The notes beneath the pieces were generated by a model. That model worked only from the letters and a program-made list of their open reading frames with translations. It was not told the origin of the DNA and did no database searches. Shown piece after piece: positions 11,018 to 23,699 of a stretch of DNA of 64,000 bases. Numbering within the stretch: position 1 is the first letter of the stretch; each line of letters opens with the position of its first letter. A program made the translations under genes and the position numbers. This DNA is from Entoloma clypeatum (Eukaryota > Basidiomycota > Agaricomycetes > Agaricales > Entolomataceae), in NCBI GenBank assembly GCA_963565915.1, contig OY751488.1, positions 2,046,001 through 2,110,000 of the forward strand, read 5' to 3'.

Positions 11018-14000
11018 ATGTCCCCTCTCCCATCCAAAGCAGCCTCGCTACTGCTTGCGTCACTCCTTTCGACTTGCGTCAATGTCTACGCTCAACCTTC
11101 CCCTAAAGTCCAGGCCCGCATCTCAGCTGCGATCAAAAAAGCAGCCAATCAAAAGAATCCCGACTATACTGCATTTGTGAATCCTTTCATTGGAACGGGT
11201 ACGTTTTCCTGTGGGAGTGGTATTCCCATTTTCTCATCCCATATTCAGATAAGAATGGGGATGTATGGTATGATCTTCTATCACCGTTACGCCTATATGC
11301 GACTTTCTCAGAGATTCACTGCAGCCCTGGCGCCTCCATACCCTTCGGAATGGTACTAATTCACGGTATGATTCGCTGGGCGCGACTGACAAGGATCGAC
11401 TGCAGGTCAAATTCTCCACCGACCTCACCGGTTACGCCCCAGCTGGTACGTAAGCGCGACATCACCTCTGTTCCATTCTTGATCCGTTGGCTCAACATAT
11501 AGGATATATTACCGATCCAACCCAACACATACATGGAATCAGTCCGCTTCATGACAGCGGTACTGGCTCGTCCCTCGGTATGCAATAATTCATGAGTCAC
11601 CACCTTTTTGTTTCAACTGATCGTTTTATCAAGGAACCTATGGCAACTTCGAAGTCATGCCCCTTCTCTGCCCCGGCGGCTTTAACACCTGCACCACCAC
11701 TCTTGCCGCGCGTCAGAGGCTACGCAAACTAAACACCGATGGTATACCGCTCAGTATTTTTGTGAAGTGCATATACCCACCCAAGTAACTCTTTCAAACA
11801 GACGCTTCCCCTGGATATTTCACGCAAACACTCGACAACAACATCAAGATTGAAGCAACCGCGACTCGTCGCGCGGGGCTCGAGCGCTTCACGTTCCCAG
11901 CTGGAAAGAAGCCGTATTTCGTGCTAGACTTAGCGAATGATTTACCGCAGTCTTTTGCTGGAGGATCATTGAACATTGATCCCAGAAAGGGACGGATTAC
12001 TGTCGGTGGGCAGTGGGGCTCGAGGTGCGTGACATCGTCCTGCAGCCCTCGAGCCGGGTTTAAGAATCATGCATCACTCTAGCTTTGGCCCAGGTTCCAA
12101 CAACTACCGTGCTTTTGCGTGCTACGATCTCTTGGATCGCGGAAAACAGAAACTAGCTGAATACGGCGTCTGGACTGGAGACACGTAAATATCCACCTTT
12201 GTTTTCAATCCTTCTGTTCGAAGTTGAGGACCACCTTCTTTGCCCTACCAGATCCGGTCTAGACGCCAAACGCCTTGGCCTCACACACCTCAACTTCACA
12301 TCAGGCGAATACCAATCCGGTGCCCTCTTCTCCTATGCTCCTCAAAAGACACCCATCAACATCCGCGTCGGCGTCTCCTTCGTCTCCGCGGATCGGGCAT
12401 GCGCCAATGCTGAGTCTGAAGTCGGGACATCGTCGTTTGAGGTTGTGTGGACGAAAGCAAAGGCGCTGTGGCAGGAGAAGCTTAGCAAGGTGGAGATTGA
12501 TGTGGGCGCCACCCCGCAAAGTGTGACGGAGATGTTGTATTCGTCTTTGTATCGCGCTTCCTTGACTCCGGTATGTCGCTTCTGATATTCTGTCTCGCCA
12601 TCGATAGTTATGTATTGTGGTCTTAGAATAACGCGACGGGCGAAACCCAGGGCGCTTTTGCGGGTACCACATCTTTTTATTTTGATTCGTTGTACTGCAG
12701 GTACGTGGCCTAGTTTGTCCTTTTCTCCCGCGTATGTTCACATTTCCAACCTCGAATCGCAGCTGGGATACAGTAAATAGTTCCCTAGCGTTTCTGACAG
12801 ATGCATAATCTCTAACACTTATAATTTGACAGTACCGCACATTCTTCCCGCTCCTGGCTCTCCACTCACCCGTGGAATTCGCGCAGATTGTCGATAACTA
12901 CATCGACGGCTGGCGCAAGCTCGGCTGGATGCCCGAATGCCGAGCGAACAACTTGCCGGGATGGACGCAAGGAGGTGCGCCTGCAATTTTCCCTTCTATC
13001 ACAATGAGATTCAACGACACGGAATAGGCTCCAGTGCAGATAACATTGTCTCTCACTTCGCCATGAATTACCATAAAGAAGCTTCAGCCCTGGGTATCAA
13101 TCTCAACGAGCTCTACAAGGCTCTCTGGACGGATGGCGAGGTCAATCCGCCGGAGTGGGCCACCTTGGGTAGACAGGTGAATGTGTACAAGTGAGTCTTG
13201 ACCAGCCTGATCACTTGCTGTTTTGTGTTGGACACTGATATTACGCAGGAAATACGGATATGTTCCCTTCGGCGTTTCAGACCCGAGCAGCACAGGAGGG
13301 CTAACCACTGGCATGGAAGGGAGTCGCACATTGGAAGTGAGCCCCTTCAGGGCAACAGTCAAATACCTCAACTCATGAATCCTTGTTAGTATGCTTTCGA
13401 GGATTTTGGGATTCGCCAAGTAGCCCTCCTTCTCGGAAAATCCGCTGACGTTGCGAAATACACCAATCGCTCTCTTGTAAGCAACTTCTGTTTTATTCAT
13501 AATGCCCATAACCATGGTCATGACCGATTTAGTCCTATCGCAACATCTGGGACCCTGCCACCACGAGCGATGGCTTTGAAGGTCAGCCCCAGAGTCTGAC
13601 CAAAGTTCGTGATTGTCAAAGGGCTTGTGGTATTTCTAGGATTCTTCCAGAAACGGACGCCGAGTGGCAAATTTGTGTTTACCGACCCTACGTTTTGTTC
13701 GCCCCGAGACAACAGCACTACAAGGTCATGTTCGTTGCAGGTCGATACAACAACCGGTTTCTACGAGTCTTCGGCTTGGGAATACAGCTGGTAATATCTT
13801 ACTCACGGATCAGTGAACAAAGTGTCTTAAGTGAGGATACATGCAGGTTCGCGCCGCACGATACTGCTCACCTGATCCAGCTTATGGGCGGGAATGTAAG
13901 ACATTCTTCAACCTTGAAAGATGCAAGATGCGTGTATGAATATGATTCAGGAAACTTTCGTCAAGCGTTTGGATCACTTCTTCGACGTTCGTGATTTGCT

Positions 14001-14703
14001 TTCATTTTTCTATTTCAAACTCTGACTCTATTCGATACATAGGCGGGATATTATCTGGCTGGCAATGAGCCATCGTTCCAGACACCGGTCGGATACCATT
14101 ACGCCAATCACCCTGCCAAATCAGTTGATCGCGTCCGCGATGTAGTATTCTCCAACTTCCATACCAGTTCAGTACCCCCAACAAATATCCACGAAAAATA
14201 TGAAACTAACGCGTTTTTTCTCTCTGATAGCCCCTGCTGGTTTGCCCGGGAACGACGACCAAGCCGCCATGGCAGCTTCGCTCACTTTCCACCTTCTCGG
14301 CCTTTACCCGGGTATTTTGCCCGCCTTCGCATCACCTGCTCACCTCTGATGGTGAACATTCCACACAGTGCCCTCAACGACGGAATACCTCATCCTCTCC
14401 CCCTTCATCCCCAAATACACAATCCACAACTCCTACCTCAATGTCAGCACAACTGTCACCACCCTCCATTACGATCCCAAATCCGTGCAACAGAAGATCC
14501 CGCCGGGTACGGCGGCGTACGTTCAGAAAGTCACCATCAACGGCTTGCCCTCCGCCTCGCGCTGCCACTTTGATTTCTACGACGTCTTCAGGGTGGGCGG
14601 GGAAGTTGTGATCACGCTCACGGCGGATAAAGCTGCCGCAGACAGTTGCATGGGAAATCTTCCTCATAGTATTTCAACAGGAGGATTTGCGAGGGCGCGT
14701 TGA
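11018..14703 (+). CDS. Secreted GH92 alpha-1,2-mannosidase, 22 exons
   Basis: Exon starts and ends: 11018-11198, 11249-11267, 11325-11352, 11406-11445, 11503-11577, 11634-11741, 11802-12024, 12083-12184, 12252-12570, 12627-12700, 12763-12772, 12833-12974, 13028-13190, 13249-13336, 13390-13476, 13533-13581, 13640-13790, 13847-13895, 13951-13986, 14043-14166, 14231-14311, 14369-14703. Total 2,484 nt, 827 residues, in frame throughout. A signal peptide ends near residue 25 (NVYAQ). GH92 landmarks in order are VNPFIGT, CPGASIPFGMVKFSTD, SLYCSWDTYRTFFPL, YVPFG and the GNDDQAAM motif with the paired Asp of the calcium-dependent active site. The family removes alpha-linked mannose from glycoproteins. 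Exon 11 is 10 nt and exon 2 is 19 nt. Adjacent ALG2 on the same strand works on the opposite, synthetic side of N-glycans. Confidence 0.9.
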
Positions 14704-15062
14704 AACGTTATGGACGCTGTCGTATTTTTTTTTCCTTTTGGCACTGGGTGTAATACATAAATCAATACGGATGGCACCGATATATCCGAATCCGGGTGAG
14801 GCAAGCGGAGCTCATGCTGGAATCGAGCGGCAAGGATAACATTGAGCATACTTGAGCATGACTGGTCAACTTTCATAACCAGCAGTACATATACATATTT
14901 ACAAGGCCTAACTTAAATATTGCACCCCGCTTGAAGCTACCCACTCAGTGTCACTTGTTCGATTCAGCCCAATTTATCAGACGAGGTCCCTGTCACCGTG
15001 CTTTTTCCATGTTGGAATTGGCAATTTGTCGATGATGTGAACTCTTTATCCAACCACGTTCC
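14704..15062. other. Short spacer between GH92 and ALG2
   Basis: About 360 bp between two genes on the same strand. It should hold the GH92 3' end and the ALG2 promoter. Nothing else was recognized. Confidence 0.4.
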
Positions 15063-16779
15063 ATGCCTCGATCCTTGCGAGTAGCCTTCGTCCATCCAGA
15101 CCTCGGCATAGGTGCTTATCATCCCTCATATTAGACTTCCATTTGCTTGAATCTGAGGTTGCGTTTTAGGTGGTGCGGAGCGTCTCATTGTTGATGCCGC
15201 GCTCGGTCTACAAGCACGCGGCCACTCGGTCGATATTTATACGTCCCACCATGACCCCAATCACTGTTTTGAAGAGACGAAAGACGGTACGTGCCGTACG
15301 GTGTTATCGTGAAAGGAATTGAACACCAAGGATCGTTCTGTTAGACAGACTTCGCGTCCACCACGTCATCCCGCCATTCCCTCGCTCGTTCAAAGGGAAG
15401 TTCCACATCCTATTCGCTCATGCGCGGCAACTACACTTGACGAGCCGACTCTTGCATCCAAATTCCCCGAAATACGATGTCTACTTTGTAGACCAGCTTT
15501 CAACATGTGTGCCGTTCTTGAGAGCGTTGGGAAATACCCGTGTAGTATTCTACTGCCACTTCCCTGACAAGTTGTTGGCGCACGGGGCATTCGTGGAAGG
15601 AGAGCTTAAAATCAAGGGAGGAATATTGAAGAGGATCTATCGTTATCCCATGAACTGGTTGGAGGAAACGACGACGCGTATGCGACCTAGTTCGTCCTAT
15701 TGTCATGGTGGAACTAACGTGATTACAGGACCAGCGGATGTCATTCTCTCCAACTCAAGGTTCACCGCCCGAGTATTCAACTCGTATTTCAAGTCGATAA
15801 AACAGACGCCCCGCGTCGTTTATCCAGGGATTAATATCTCAGCCTACGAAGGCGGTGTCGATTCCAGTGATCCTGACATCCATATCATATCTTCGTGAGT
15901 GCCTCTCGTCACTTTCATAGAAGTACCCTTGACAGAGCGTTGACGGCCCAGTGACCGTCCAACCCTTCTCTCCCTTAATCGGTTCGAGAAGAAGAAAAAC
16001 GCAGCACTGGCCATACAGGCTTTCGCTGTGCTCCTGTCTAAGGCTGTCCCATCTTTCCCTCAAGACACGCGCCTCATACTTGCAGGTGAGCTTCATGCCA
16101 AAAACCTTGAATTCTCAACAACTCTGATTGTTTCATAGGAGGCTATGACCCCCGTCTGCAAGACAACGTCCTCACCCTCCAATCCCTCATCAAGCTCGCG
16201 CAATCCCTCTCCTTGACCTTCAACATCATTACGCCACCCTCAAGCTCTAAAGAAGTGGACCTCCCCCTACTCAACATCACGGAACTCAACCCACAAGTCC
16301 TCTTCCTACTCAACTTTACCACCGCACAACGCACCGCCCTTCTAACGAGCCCGTCCACAAAAGCTCTGCTCTACACCCCCGCAAACGAGCACTTCGGGAT
16401 CGGCCCTGTGGAAGGAATGATATGCGGCGTGCCCGTGCTAGCGTGCGATAGCGGAGGTCCAACAGAGAGCATTGTTGACCGTCCTCCTGAGAAACGGACG
16501 GGCTGGCTGAGGACACCGGATGCGGACGTGTGGGCCGATGCCTTGGTGGATATCGTCTCGATGGGCGATGTGGAACGCCAAGGGCTGTCGGAGAGGGCTA
16601 AAGAACGTGCGAGGGCGCTGTTCGGGATGGATGCCATGGCGCGTGGGCTGGAGGAGGCACTCGTGGAGGCGGTGGAGATGGGGGAGGTTGGGAGGTTTGG
16701 GGTAGTGGTGTGGTTGGTGTGGCTGGGTCTTGTGGCTGCTTGTGTGGCTGGGGCGTGTTCTCGCATTGTAATTGAATGA
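15063..16779 (+). CDS. alg2: ALG2 alpha-1,3/1,6-mannosyltransferase of the dolichol pathway
   Basis: Six exons: 15063-15111, 15170-15286, 15345-15677, 15729-15894, 15952-16085 and 16139-16779, total 1,440 nt, 479 residues. It is a GT4-type glycosyltransferase. The N-terminal Rossmann half opens with [20 protein letters not shown], the ALG2 signature. Further landmarks are [26 protein letters not shown] and the nucleotide-sugar motif [17 protein letters not shown] with its paired Glu and the following SGGPTE. A C-terminal hydrophobic stretch near residues 455-472 ([19 protein letters not shown]) would hold it to the ER membrane. ALG2 adds the second and third mannose to the dolichol-linked oligosaccharide on the cytosolic ER face (established). 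Length matches the family. Confidence 0.93.
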
Positions 16780-17946
16780 GAAGAAAGTGAGGATTGCGTT
16801 TTTCTATATCATGACTGTGTTTAGGCAACCGCAGAGGCCCAGCCTTTCCCCCCGAAATTGGAAGAAAAAGCAAAAGGTCTCTGAAGCCATAGCTCGTCGA
16901 TTGACAGTCAGACTTTGACACTTATCTGAATCCAAAACATCGACAAGAGAGAAACAGAAAGCGCCCGAGGCATCACCGCATCCCTCGGTCGGAATCCGAG
17001 TTCTGGGTTCTATCTATGTACATCGCCGTGAGTAGCTTGCGGGAAGGAAAACTGACAATATCTGGGTAGCCCAGACTACACCCTGCAATATCGGCTCCCT
17101 CCAACGCTGGTTTCCTGCACTCCAAAGCTGTCCGGGAACCAGGCCGTCAAAGCACTAGTAGAGCAGTCATAGAGCGCCGTGCTTACGTGCCAAGGACCTC
17201 CAGTCTGCGCAAGGTTTATGGGGTTCTCTCCACCACCACCACCCTCCCCCCGATTTAAACAAGAACTAGTAAAATAACAACCACTTGAAGCACCTGCGAC
17301 GCCTCGATTGTGAGGCCATTTATATGTGATCGAGCGTCCGTATAGGACTCTGAAAACTGCATCGCCTTCAGCAGAAGCTGTCTTAAGGTCGTATCGCGTT
17401 CAGTCCCTGTCAATACCTGGGCAGGTACAAACCATTTGGCGTTGGTAAGTCCTGCCATCTGCAAAGGACTGTCTCTAACGCCTCGATAATGTGGCCGCGG
17501 TTTTCAATTCGACATGGAGCAGCCCCTACCCTTTATGATGGCAAGTGATGCAGTACCAATCAGTTTGAAATCAGTTTTGCATGACTCGGACGAAAAATCA
17601 ATCTTGTTCTTTTATGTAGCGAAAACGTGATCCTATCTCTGCCATGTGTCCTTGTCCCGCTTTTCTATTAGTTTCCTTATCCATTATCTCTAAATTTTCT
17701 ACCTATAAAAGCCAGTGTCTTACCTAGAATTCGGTAGTCTTTCGAATTGAGAGCTTCGTGAGGACTCTAATTATTCTCGTGTATCAGTCACAGTTACTTT
17801 GGGGCAAAAAGTTGTATTGTGATGTATTTGAACCTGACGGTGCCTTGACCTTTGACCACCATCATCCCATTCCCCTTCCTGCAGGGACCGCACGCTCTTT
17901 ACTTCTTTTTCTGTCCTTACCGCAAAAAAACAAACAAACTGAACCA
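16780..17946. other. Intergenic region with promoter of the Ser/Thr-rich membrane protein
   Basis: About 1.2 kb with no supported gene. TATAAAAG at 17704-17711 is a plausible core promoter for the gene starting at 17947. The segment 16900-17500 has no ORF of recognizable content on either strand. Confidence 0.45.
17704..17711 (+). promoter_or_regulatory. TATA-like box upstream of the 17947 gene
   Basis: TATAAAAG about 240 nt before the ATG at 17947, implying a leader of about 200 nt with pyrimidine-rich tracts. Motif match only. Confidence 0.4.
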
Positions 17947-19669
17947 ATGGCAGGTCATCATCAGCTTCCTCATCGCCGTCTGCAGCGTAACCGTGTTGCC
18001 AACCATGACGACGACGTTCAACGACCCGGTCTCATGGCCCGCTTCAGCCCTCTTATCCCTGGGACTGGCACCACGACCGACACAACGGCACCCACTACCA
18101 CCACTGACCGTGAGTGTTATAGGATACTTCTCTCTTCCGACTTGACTCTTCCTCATTCTTAATTAACCCTTGGTTCGCTTGCTTACATATCTTTCTTCAG
18201 CTGGTACCAAGTCGCCCGTCACGACCGCCGCCACAACCACCACCTCTGCAAGCGTGACCACCAGCTCGCTTCCCATTTCAGACAATACCCTAACCACCAC
18301 GTCCACGAGCGCCACTTCGACAAGCACTAGCACGAACACAACGCCCTCCACTTCTAGCGCTTCGACAACAACTCAAACATCCGTTTCTCGTAGTGCTCTG
18401 GTGAGCCTTTTCACTCTTTATTTTTTACATTGTACAATTCATTTTTCAAAGGTCACAACTTCAGCCCCACTTTCTGCACCAGCTCTTACAAGTGTCGGCC
18501 CTCTAACCACTTTCGTCACTCAACCGACCTTGAGCTTGAGCGCCGTATCTTCAACTCCCACCACTCAACCTGATACCTCGGGTTCGGGCACCAATGTCGG
18601 TGGAATTGTCGGTGGTGTCGCCGCTGTCCTTTTGGGTCTCGCCGTTCTCTCATTTATCGTCAAGTGGCTCTTGGTGCGTTGATTTTGATCCATTTCTTGA
18701 CTATCACCTACTAACCCCAATTTACAGGCGCGCAAACGCCGTCATAACAGGGATTCCGAGACTTTCAATGCGAACGAGTTCAGACGCTCGGCCATCCTCA
18801 TCGATGATCCACCTACCCATGCAGAGACCGTCGCACGCGGCTACAACCCCCGCCCACCTACCATGATTGAGCGCAAGCTGGCCACCCCTGCCCCGACCTT
18901 TGGCAATCAATACGGCGGTGGTCCGGATGGCTATAGTGATTATAACAACGACATGCAGGTCAACCACGGGCAGTTCGCGTCCTATGCACCTGAACAGATG
19001 ATGAGCACACCTCAACCCCCCTATCCAAGCCCTACCTACGTTTCCCCCATTGGAGCTACCACACCTTCCGGCCTCGCAAACCCTTATGGATCCAGCTATG
19101 ACGAGTCCAGCCAGGCCTCTGGAGTAGGGCTCCCGGCCTACTCCGCCTCCGCCGCTGCGAACCCTTACCTGACTAGACAGCCCTCTGCCAGCGCTGGCGC
19201 TTACGAGTTCACCAGAGGGCCGCCCTCTCCCACTCGACATGGTGCCGACTACGTCGATCTCAGCCGTTCAAGCCCGGTCCACGCCGGCTCTCCCTTCGAG
19301 TCTCCGGCCTTCTTCGCACCCGTCGCTACGGACCACGAGCCTCTCTACTCCTCACAGAATCAGACCGAGCCCTCGCGGATCGGCTCTGGTCCTCCTGTGC
19401 TCCCGGAGGTCAACGTTCCGCGCGCCTCGTCGGATTTCAACGGGCGCCCGTCTGAGGAGTACGCGAAGATCATCGTGAGCAGCGGGTATGACTTGCCAAC
19501 GAACCCGCTGGTAGGCGAGGACGCCTTTGCTAGCAGACCAAGCGAGGATGCCGTCCTGCCTGGGTATGGGAGCGGTGAACCAAAGCCCAGGGAGAAGAGA
19601 GCTAGAGGGGAGGAGGTGAATAGGCCCCAGACGGTCTACGATGAGGGAGACGCTTATGCTGCAATCTAA
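17947..19669 (+). CDS. Ser/Thr-rich single-pass membrane protein (paralogue 1)
   Basis: Exons 17947-18109, 18201-18400, 18452-18673 and 18728-19669 total 1,527 nt, 508 residues. The outer part (residues about 40-165) is almost pure Ser/Thr/Pro/Ala, as expected for a heavily O-mannosylated stalk. It is followed by GGIVGGVAAVLLGLAVLSFI, one membrane helix near 171-195 that ends exactly at the exon 3/4 boundary. The cytoplasmic tail (196-508) begins with basic ARKRRHNRDSETFNANEFRR, then is rich in Pro, Tyr and Ser and ends VYDEGDAYAAI. No cleavable signal peptide is evident; the N-terminus is His/Arg-rich. The layout recalls fungal wall-stress sensors (Mid2/WSC-like), but no cysteine domain is present, so function is unassigned. 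It is closely similar in plan to the gene at 23700-25402. Confidence 0.75.
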
Positions 19670-20601
19670 AGTCGAGGCGGAATGAAGGTTGATCGTTTTT
19701 CCTTTGTTCTTGTTCGTGTATGCATACCCTCCGGATTGTTGGGTTTAATATCTGTTTGAGTGGCGTTTCTCTCCTGCTTCCGAAACTACATATATCTCGT
19801 ACAATGCTCATGTTAAGCAGGGTTCTTCGACGTTCATGGACTGTTGAAGCTGTTGAAGCTCTTATTTATTCTAGGTACCCCCTTTTCTCTTCTTGAGGGA
19901 ACGTGAATTGCCCTGCAATCTGTATTGTACTACTCTTCTATGATCAAAGGTCGTACTCTACGTGGTTATTATTACCTTCCCGATTTACTACTGGACATCT
20001 TACATGGTCTATTCACAAAGCATGACGTCGAGTTGACCACTATACCTCTACCTTTATTTTCACTTGCGGAAGTGCTTTCGCAACAACTTCTCGCGGATGT
20101 TGCAATATTTGTCGTAATATTAATACTCCTTGCAATACCAGACACTGTAATACGTCACGCTGACCTCCTTTGCGCCACAGGAGAATATCAGGGACCTCGC
20201 CATAAAACATTAGAATTATTTAAAAAGTACTAGATTGTTTTTGTAACTAATCTTACACCCCTGCCCGTCGCGTCTTTCCCTTCCTGAAACACCCTGCCCT
20301 GTCATACACGGCCTAATGTGAAAGTCACTCCAGGATGGTGACTAGTGCCCCTTAGCGACGCTGCACAAGAGGGCCAGAAATGTTGTTAACCTTGTAAACG
20401 AGATCGCACCCCCACCCGATCCTCCTCCACCAACCACTCATCGGTATCATGGAAATTACGGACAAAAGCATTGTCCACGATTTGTGAATTCCGGTGGGAA
20501 ATCTCTTCGTCTGTCGGTGCCATTTTTCGCCGGAGATGGAGTATTCTGTTTGGGGGGAGGAGAGATGAATATTTTGGTTTGGAATGCTGGACATGGGTGG
20601 C
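19670..20601. other. Convergent intergenic region, no gene seen
   Basis: About 930 bp between two genes pointing at each other. An ORF at 20352-20642 on the minus strand overlaps the last exon of the next gene in another frame and has no family resemblance. The central part near 19900-20250 is AT-rich. Confidence 0.45.
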
Positions 20602-21998
20602 TTACACTCTACATGCCTGATAAGAATGACCCTGGTCATCACACTGCAATAAGATAGAACAGAAAGGTTGTGCTCACTATGATATTTGAAAGGACGAGGA
20701 TGACTGGAAGCCCGATACCGGTGTGATATGTAGGTGGCCTACGAAAAAAAAAATGGTTGGGGTTGCAATCAGATCTTTGATAGAACCCGAAGGAGAGAAA
20801 AATGCCATACACAAAGAACAGAATCGCTGTGCCGACGTTGATGCTAGCAACAAACACAAAGGATGCCAAGCCTGTACATGTATGAACATTCTGCTGAAAC
20901 GTTCTTGCCAAGAGATTCAATGCTGGACGAACCTTGGCTAAAGAAGTACCTGCCTAGTGAGACCTGTCTACTCGAGGTGCGGTAGCAAACCTGCCCAACA
21001 GCCGATTAAACGGATGGCGACGAGACCAAAATAGAGGCCGACTTACAGTAATCACGACGAGTAACGAGACCATGTCCATCAACGTCGCTGCTAGCTTTTG
21101 AACATGAGTAAACGACGACCGACTGGCCACCGCGGGGAACATACCATGGAATACTAAGACGAGGAAAAGACAGTCGGAATTAGTGGGCAATCTCCTTGGA
21201 GGGACAGTGACTCCGTACCCCGATGCGCCCCGCAATCCACCCCGCGCCATAGTTCGGGAAACAGCCAGTGCCTCCTAGTATAATGTAATACTCTGCGGGA
21301 GGCATGAGGATATGCGCACAAAATGCCCATATATCGACGGCGATCAGACACGCATAGCAAAACAAAAGCAGACTCAGGATAGGCTTGGATCTGCCGGAGA
21401 AAGCATAGGCCCGGGTGAGCATCACACCTGACGAAGGTCTGTAAAAAAAAAATCCAAGACGCCCATAACGAATGGTAACCCACCTTGTGGGAAGATCTGC
21501 TTTTAGACCAGACCGTAAACAAGTTTCAGGATTTGTTGAGAACGCTTCTTTTTCTCAATGGTGGGAAACTCACACAAGGCGCGAAGAGGATGTGGACGGG
21601 TGCGCCGACGCGGTTGCAGACGGGGGCGGGATGATTTCCAAGGTATGCCCACATAACGAGATGCCAAAGCAGGAACGGGTAGTAGCGGCACAGTAGATAG
21701 GAGACTTTGACGGACGTCCAGGGCGACCTGTGTATCTGAGTGTGTGTGTATGTGTTGGTTGCAGGGATTGTGGCAAGGTCTAGGCGGGACGGCGACATAC
21801 AAGATTGACCTCCTTCCTTGCACTGAACATCCAACATTGAATACACCTCGAGAACTGATGATTGTTCATGAGCACTTACAGTGCGATGAGCTCGTAGACC
21901 TGCATACAGTAGACGGCACTGATAGCATAGCGCGCCTCTTGGATGTCACGTACTCCTGCTAGGAATTCCTTGTATTCCTCGGCGAACGACTCTGCCAT
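20602..21998 (-). CDS. DUF6533-family seven-helix membrane protein
   Basis: Model: 21998-21880, 21822-21801, 21735-21576, 21427-21219, 21153-21145, 21094-21047, 20932-20678 and 20643-20602, giving 287 residues. The start ARYAISAVYCMQVYELIAL, then ARKEVNLIHRSPWTSVKVSY and LLCRYYPFLLWHLVMW, is the DUF6533 signature common in Agaricomycetes. Further helices follow: LTRAYAFSGRSKPILSLLLF, a GGTGCFPNYGAGWIAGRIG loop, LMDMVSLLVVIT and a late pair around VFVASINVGTAILFFVYGIF. Function is unknown; family members sit in membranes. Exon 5 is a 9-nt micro-exon (Tyr-Ser-Met) and exon 2 is 22 nt. A 48-nt stopless stretch in exon 7 with a poly-T acceptor may be an optional intron, which would give 271 residues. 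The donor of exon 3 is a weak GTGTGA. Confidence 0.72.
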
Positions 21999-23699
21999 AA
22001 GAGGAATCGGTAGCGTTAATCGGGGGTAGAGAGCCAACTTCTGGATCGACAAAGCGAGGGAATCTGGGAGAGGTGGGTATGGCACTGCACCGCCGATCTT
22101 CTGGCCAGGCCAGCCATACTTATGATGGGTACGCCCATCTTCTCACGTCAAAGTCAAGAACACACTTTTCTGTGACCTCACGGGATCCCGATATAGCAGC
22201 TGGCTCCCAGCGGGTTCAACAAGGCCGACATAACGCATCAAATCCCGGGTACTTCGAATCCGCTGCATCCAAGGATACAGAACCAGCTGACGACTTTGAG
22301 GTACTCTTGGCGGTGAAGTTGTCAATAGCCATCTGGCATAAGTACAAGTCAGTTGTGCAACAGTAGTGGCAGCTTTGAGCAGGGGCACCGCAAAATCAAG
22401 GAGGGGGCCAGCGGGGTGGGTCCGCTCTCCTCATTGAATTGACTATTGGGTGAGGGACGTCGCCAAACTTGCTTGCCTACGTCACCAGGCAAAAAAAGTT
22501 CAGGGACTCCCAAGTTACTACCTGTACAGGGATGACTGGACTCTTCTCGATCGGCAGCAGGGATGGATGGTGATATCTAAAACACGTGTGCCCCTGCTAG
22601 ATTATCAGAGCGTATTCCAGGCAACCCAGAGATAACAGCACATAACAGGTTACTGACTGAGTCATTAAGCCCCAGTGGAGAGAGATCGCGTCACTTGAAG
22701 TTGAAGTCGGTCCCTCTAAAGCTGTCGTTTCAAATCGGAATATGCTCAAGCTATCAAACGCGCTGCAATAAGTTGCCTAAACATGGTCGGCGTCGTCGGA
22801 ATAAGGAATAAGGACAGAGCACGAACAAAATCTGCGTGGCCTCACCAGAGTCGTTACGCAGAGCTATCATTGAAATCCTCAGGGAAAAAAAAAGCTGCAT
22901 TCCCCCTAGTATTTCCGGGTTAATAATGCTGATTTCCGCCAAATTTCAAGACTCACTACGGTGAGTATGTACCACACGTAAGATGCCAGAGCGAGTGAAG
23001 TCAACAAGTTGGAACACGACTTGACCAAGTTCTGAAATGATCTTTGCTTAGTCTGAAATGCCAGCAGTTGGGAATCCTTAAGTTTACATGCCGTACTTTG
23101 CACTGAAGAGCTCGCGAGCTCAAGCGAAGCGAGGATAGGGCCTGAAGCTGTGCAGCTGAATCGAGATCGAAACGTGAACGAAACATCAACAAGATGGGTC
23201 TTGAGTGAAGTGGCAACTTTATGTATTCTCTAACTTGAAAATCATATCGAGGAAATTAAAAAAAAATAATCAATGGCACAGAAAACGCACGACTTCAGCG
23301 ATGGAAAAGCAAAAGCAACTCGATGCGGTTAAACTCATGAAGGGTATATACAAGAGGATGGGAAATAAGGCGGGGGGAGGGATTGGTATACAAGCAGCAA
23401 AAGTAGAATGGTTATCGATAACGGTAAACCTAAGTTGGGACCCTGAGTAGGAGGAATGAGAAAGCACACGACGCACAGCCCGAACCAGGGCAAAAACAAC
23501 TCTACAGCCCCACTCTACAAGAGGAAGAGGAAGCAAGGAAGCGAATCAAGGCCAAAACCCAGCCCACATTGGGTGAACGGCATTAAGAAAAAGAAAGCGC
23601 GCAAGCGCTGTGCCAACAAAAAGTGAAACGCAAACAACCACTTTGGATTGTAAATAAATAAAGAGGAGCGAGACCTCCTCGCTCCAACTTTCATTCCTT
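21999..23699. other. 1.7 kb intergenic region, nothing assignable
   Basis: Only short ORFs occur here. A minus-strand stretch near 22906-23103 encodes a hydrophobic run (LLTSLALASYVWYILTVVS) that might be a worn fragment of a membrane protein such as the DUF6533 family, but no motif confirms it. Confidence 0.35.

Noticed and set aside
13640..13790. Possible short intron (GTCATGTTCGTTGCAG) inside a GH92 exon
   Set aside because: Only 16 nt, and the exon reads through in frame with good family sequence.
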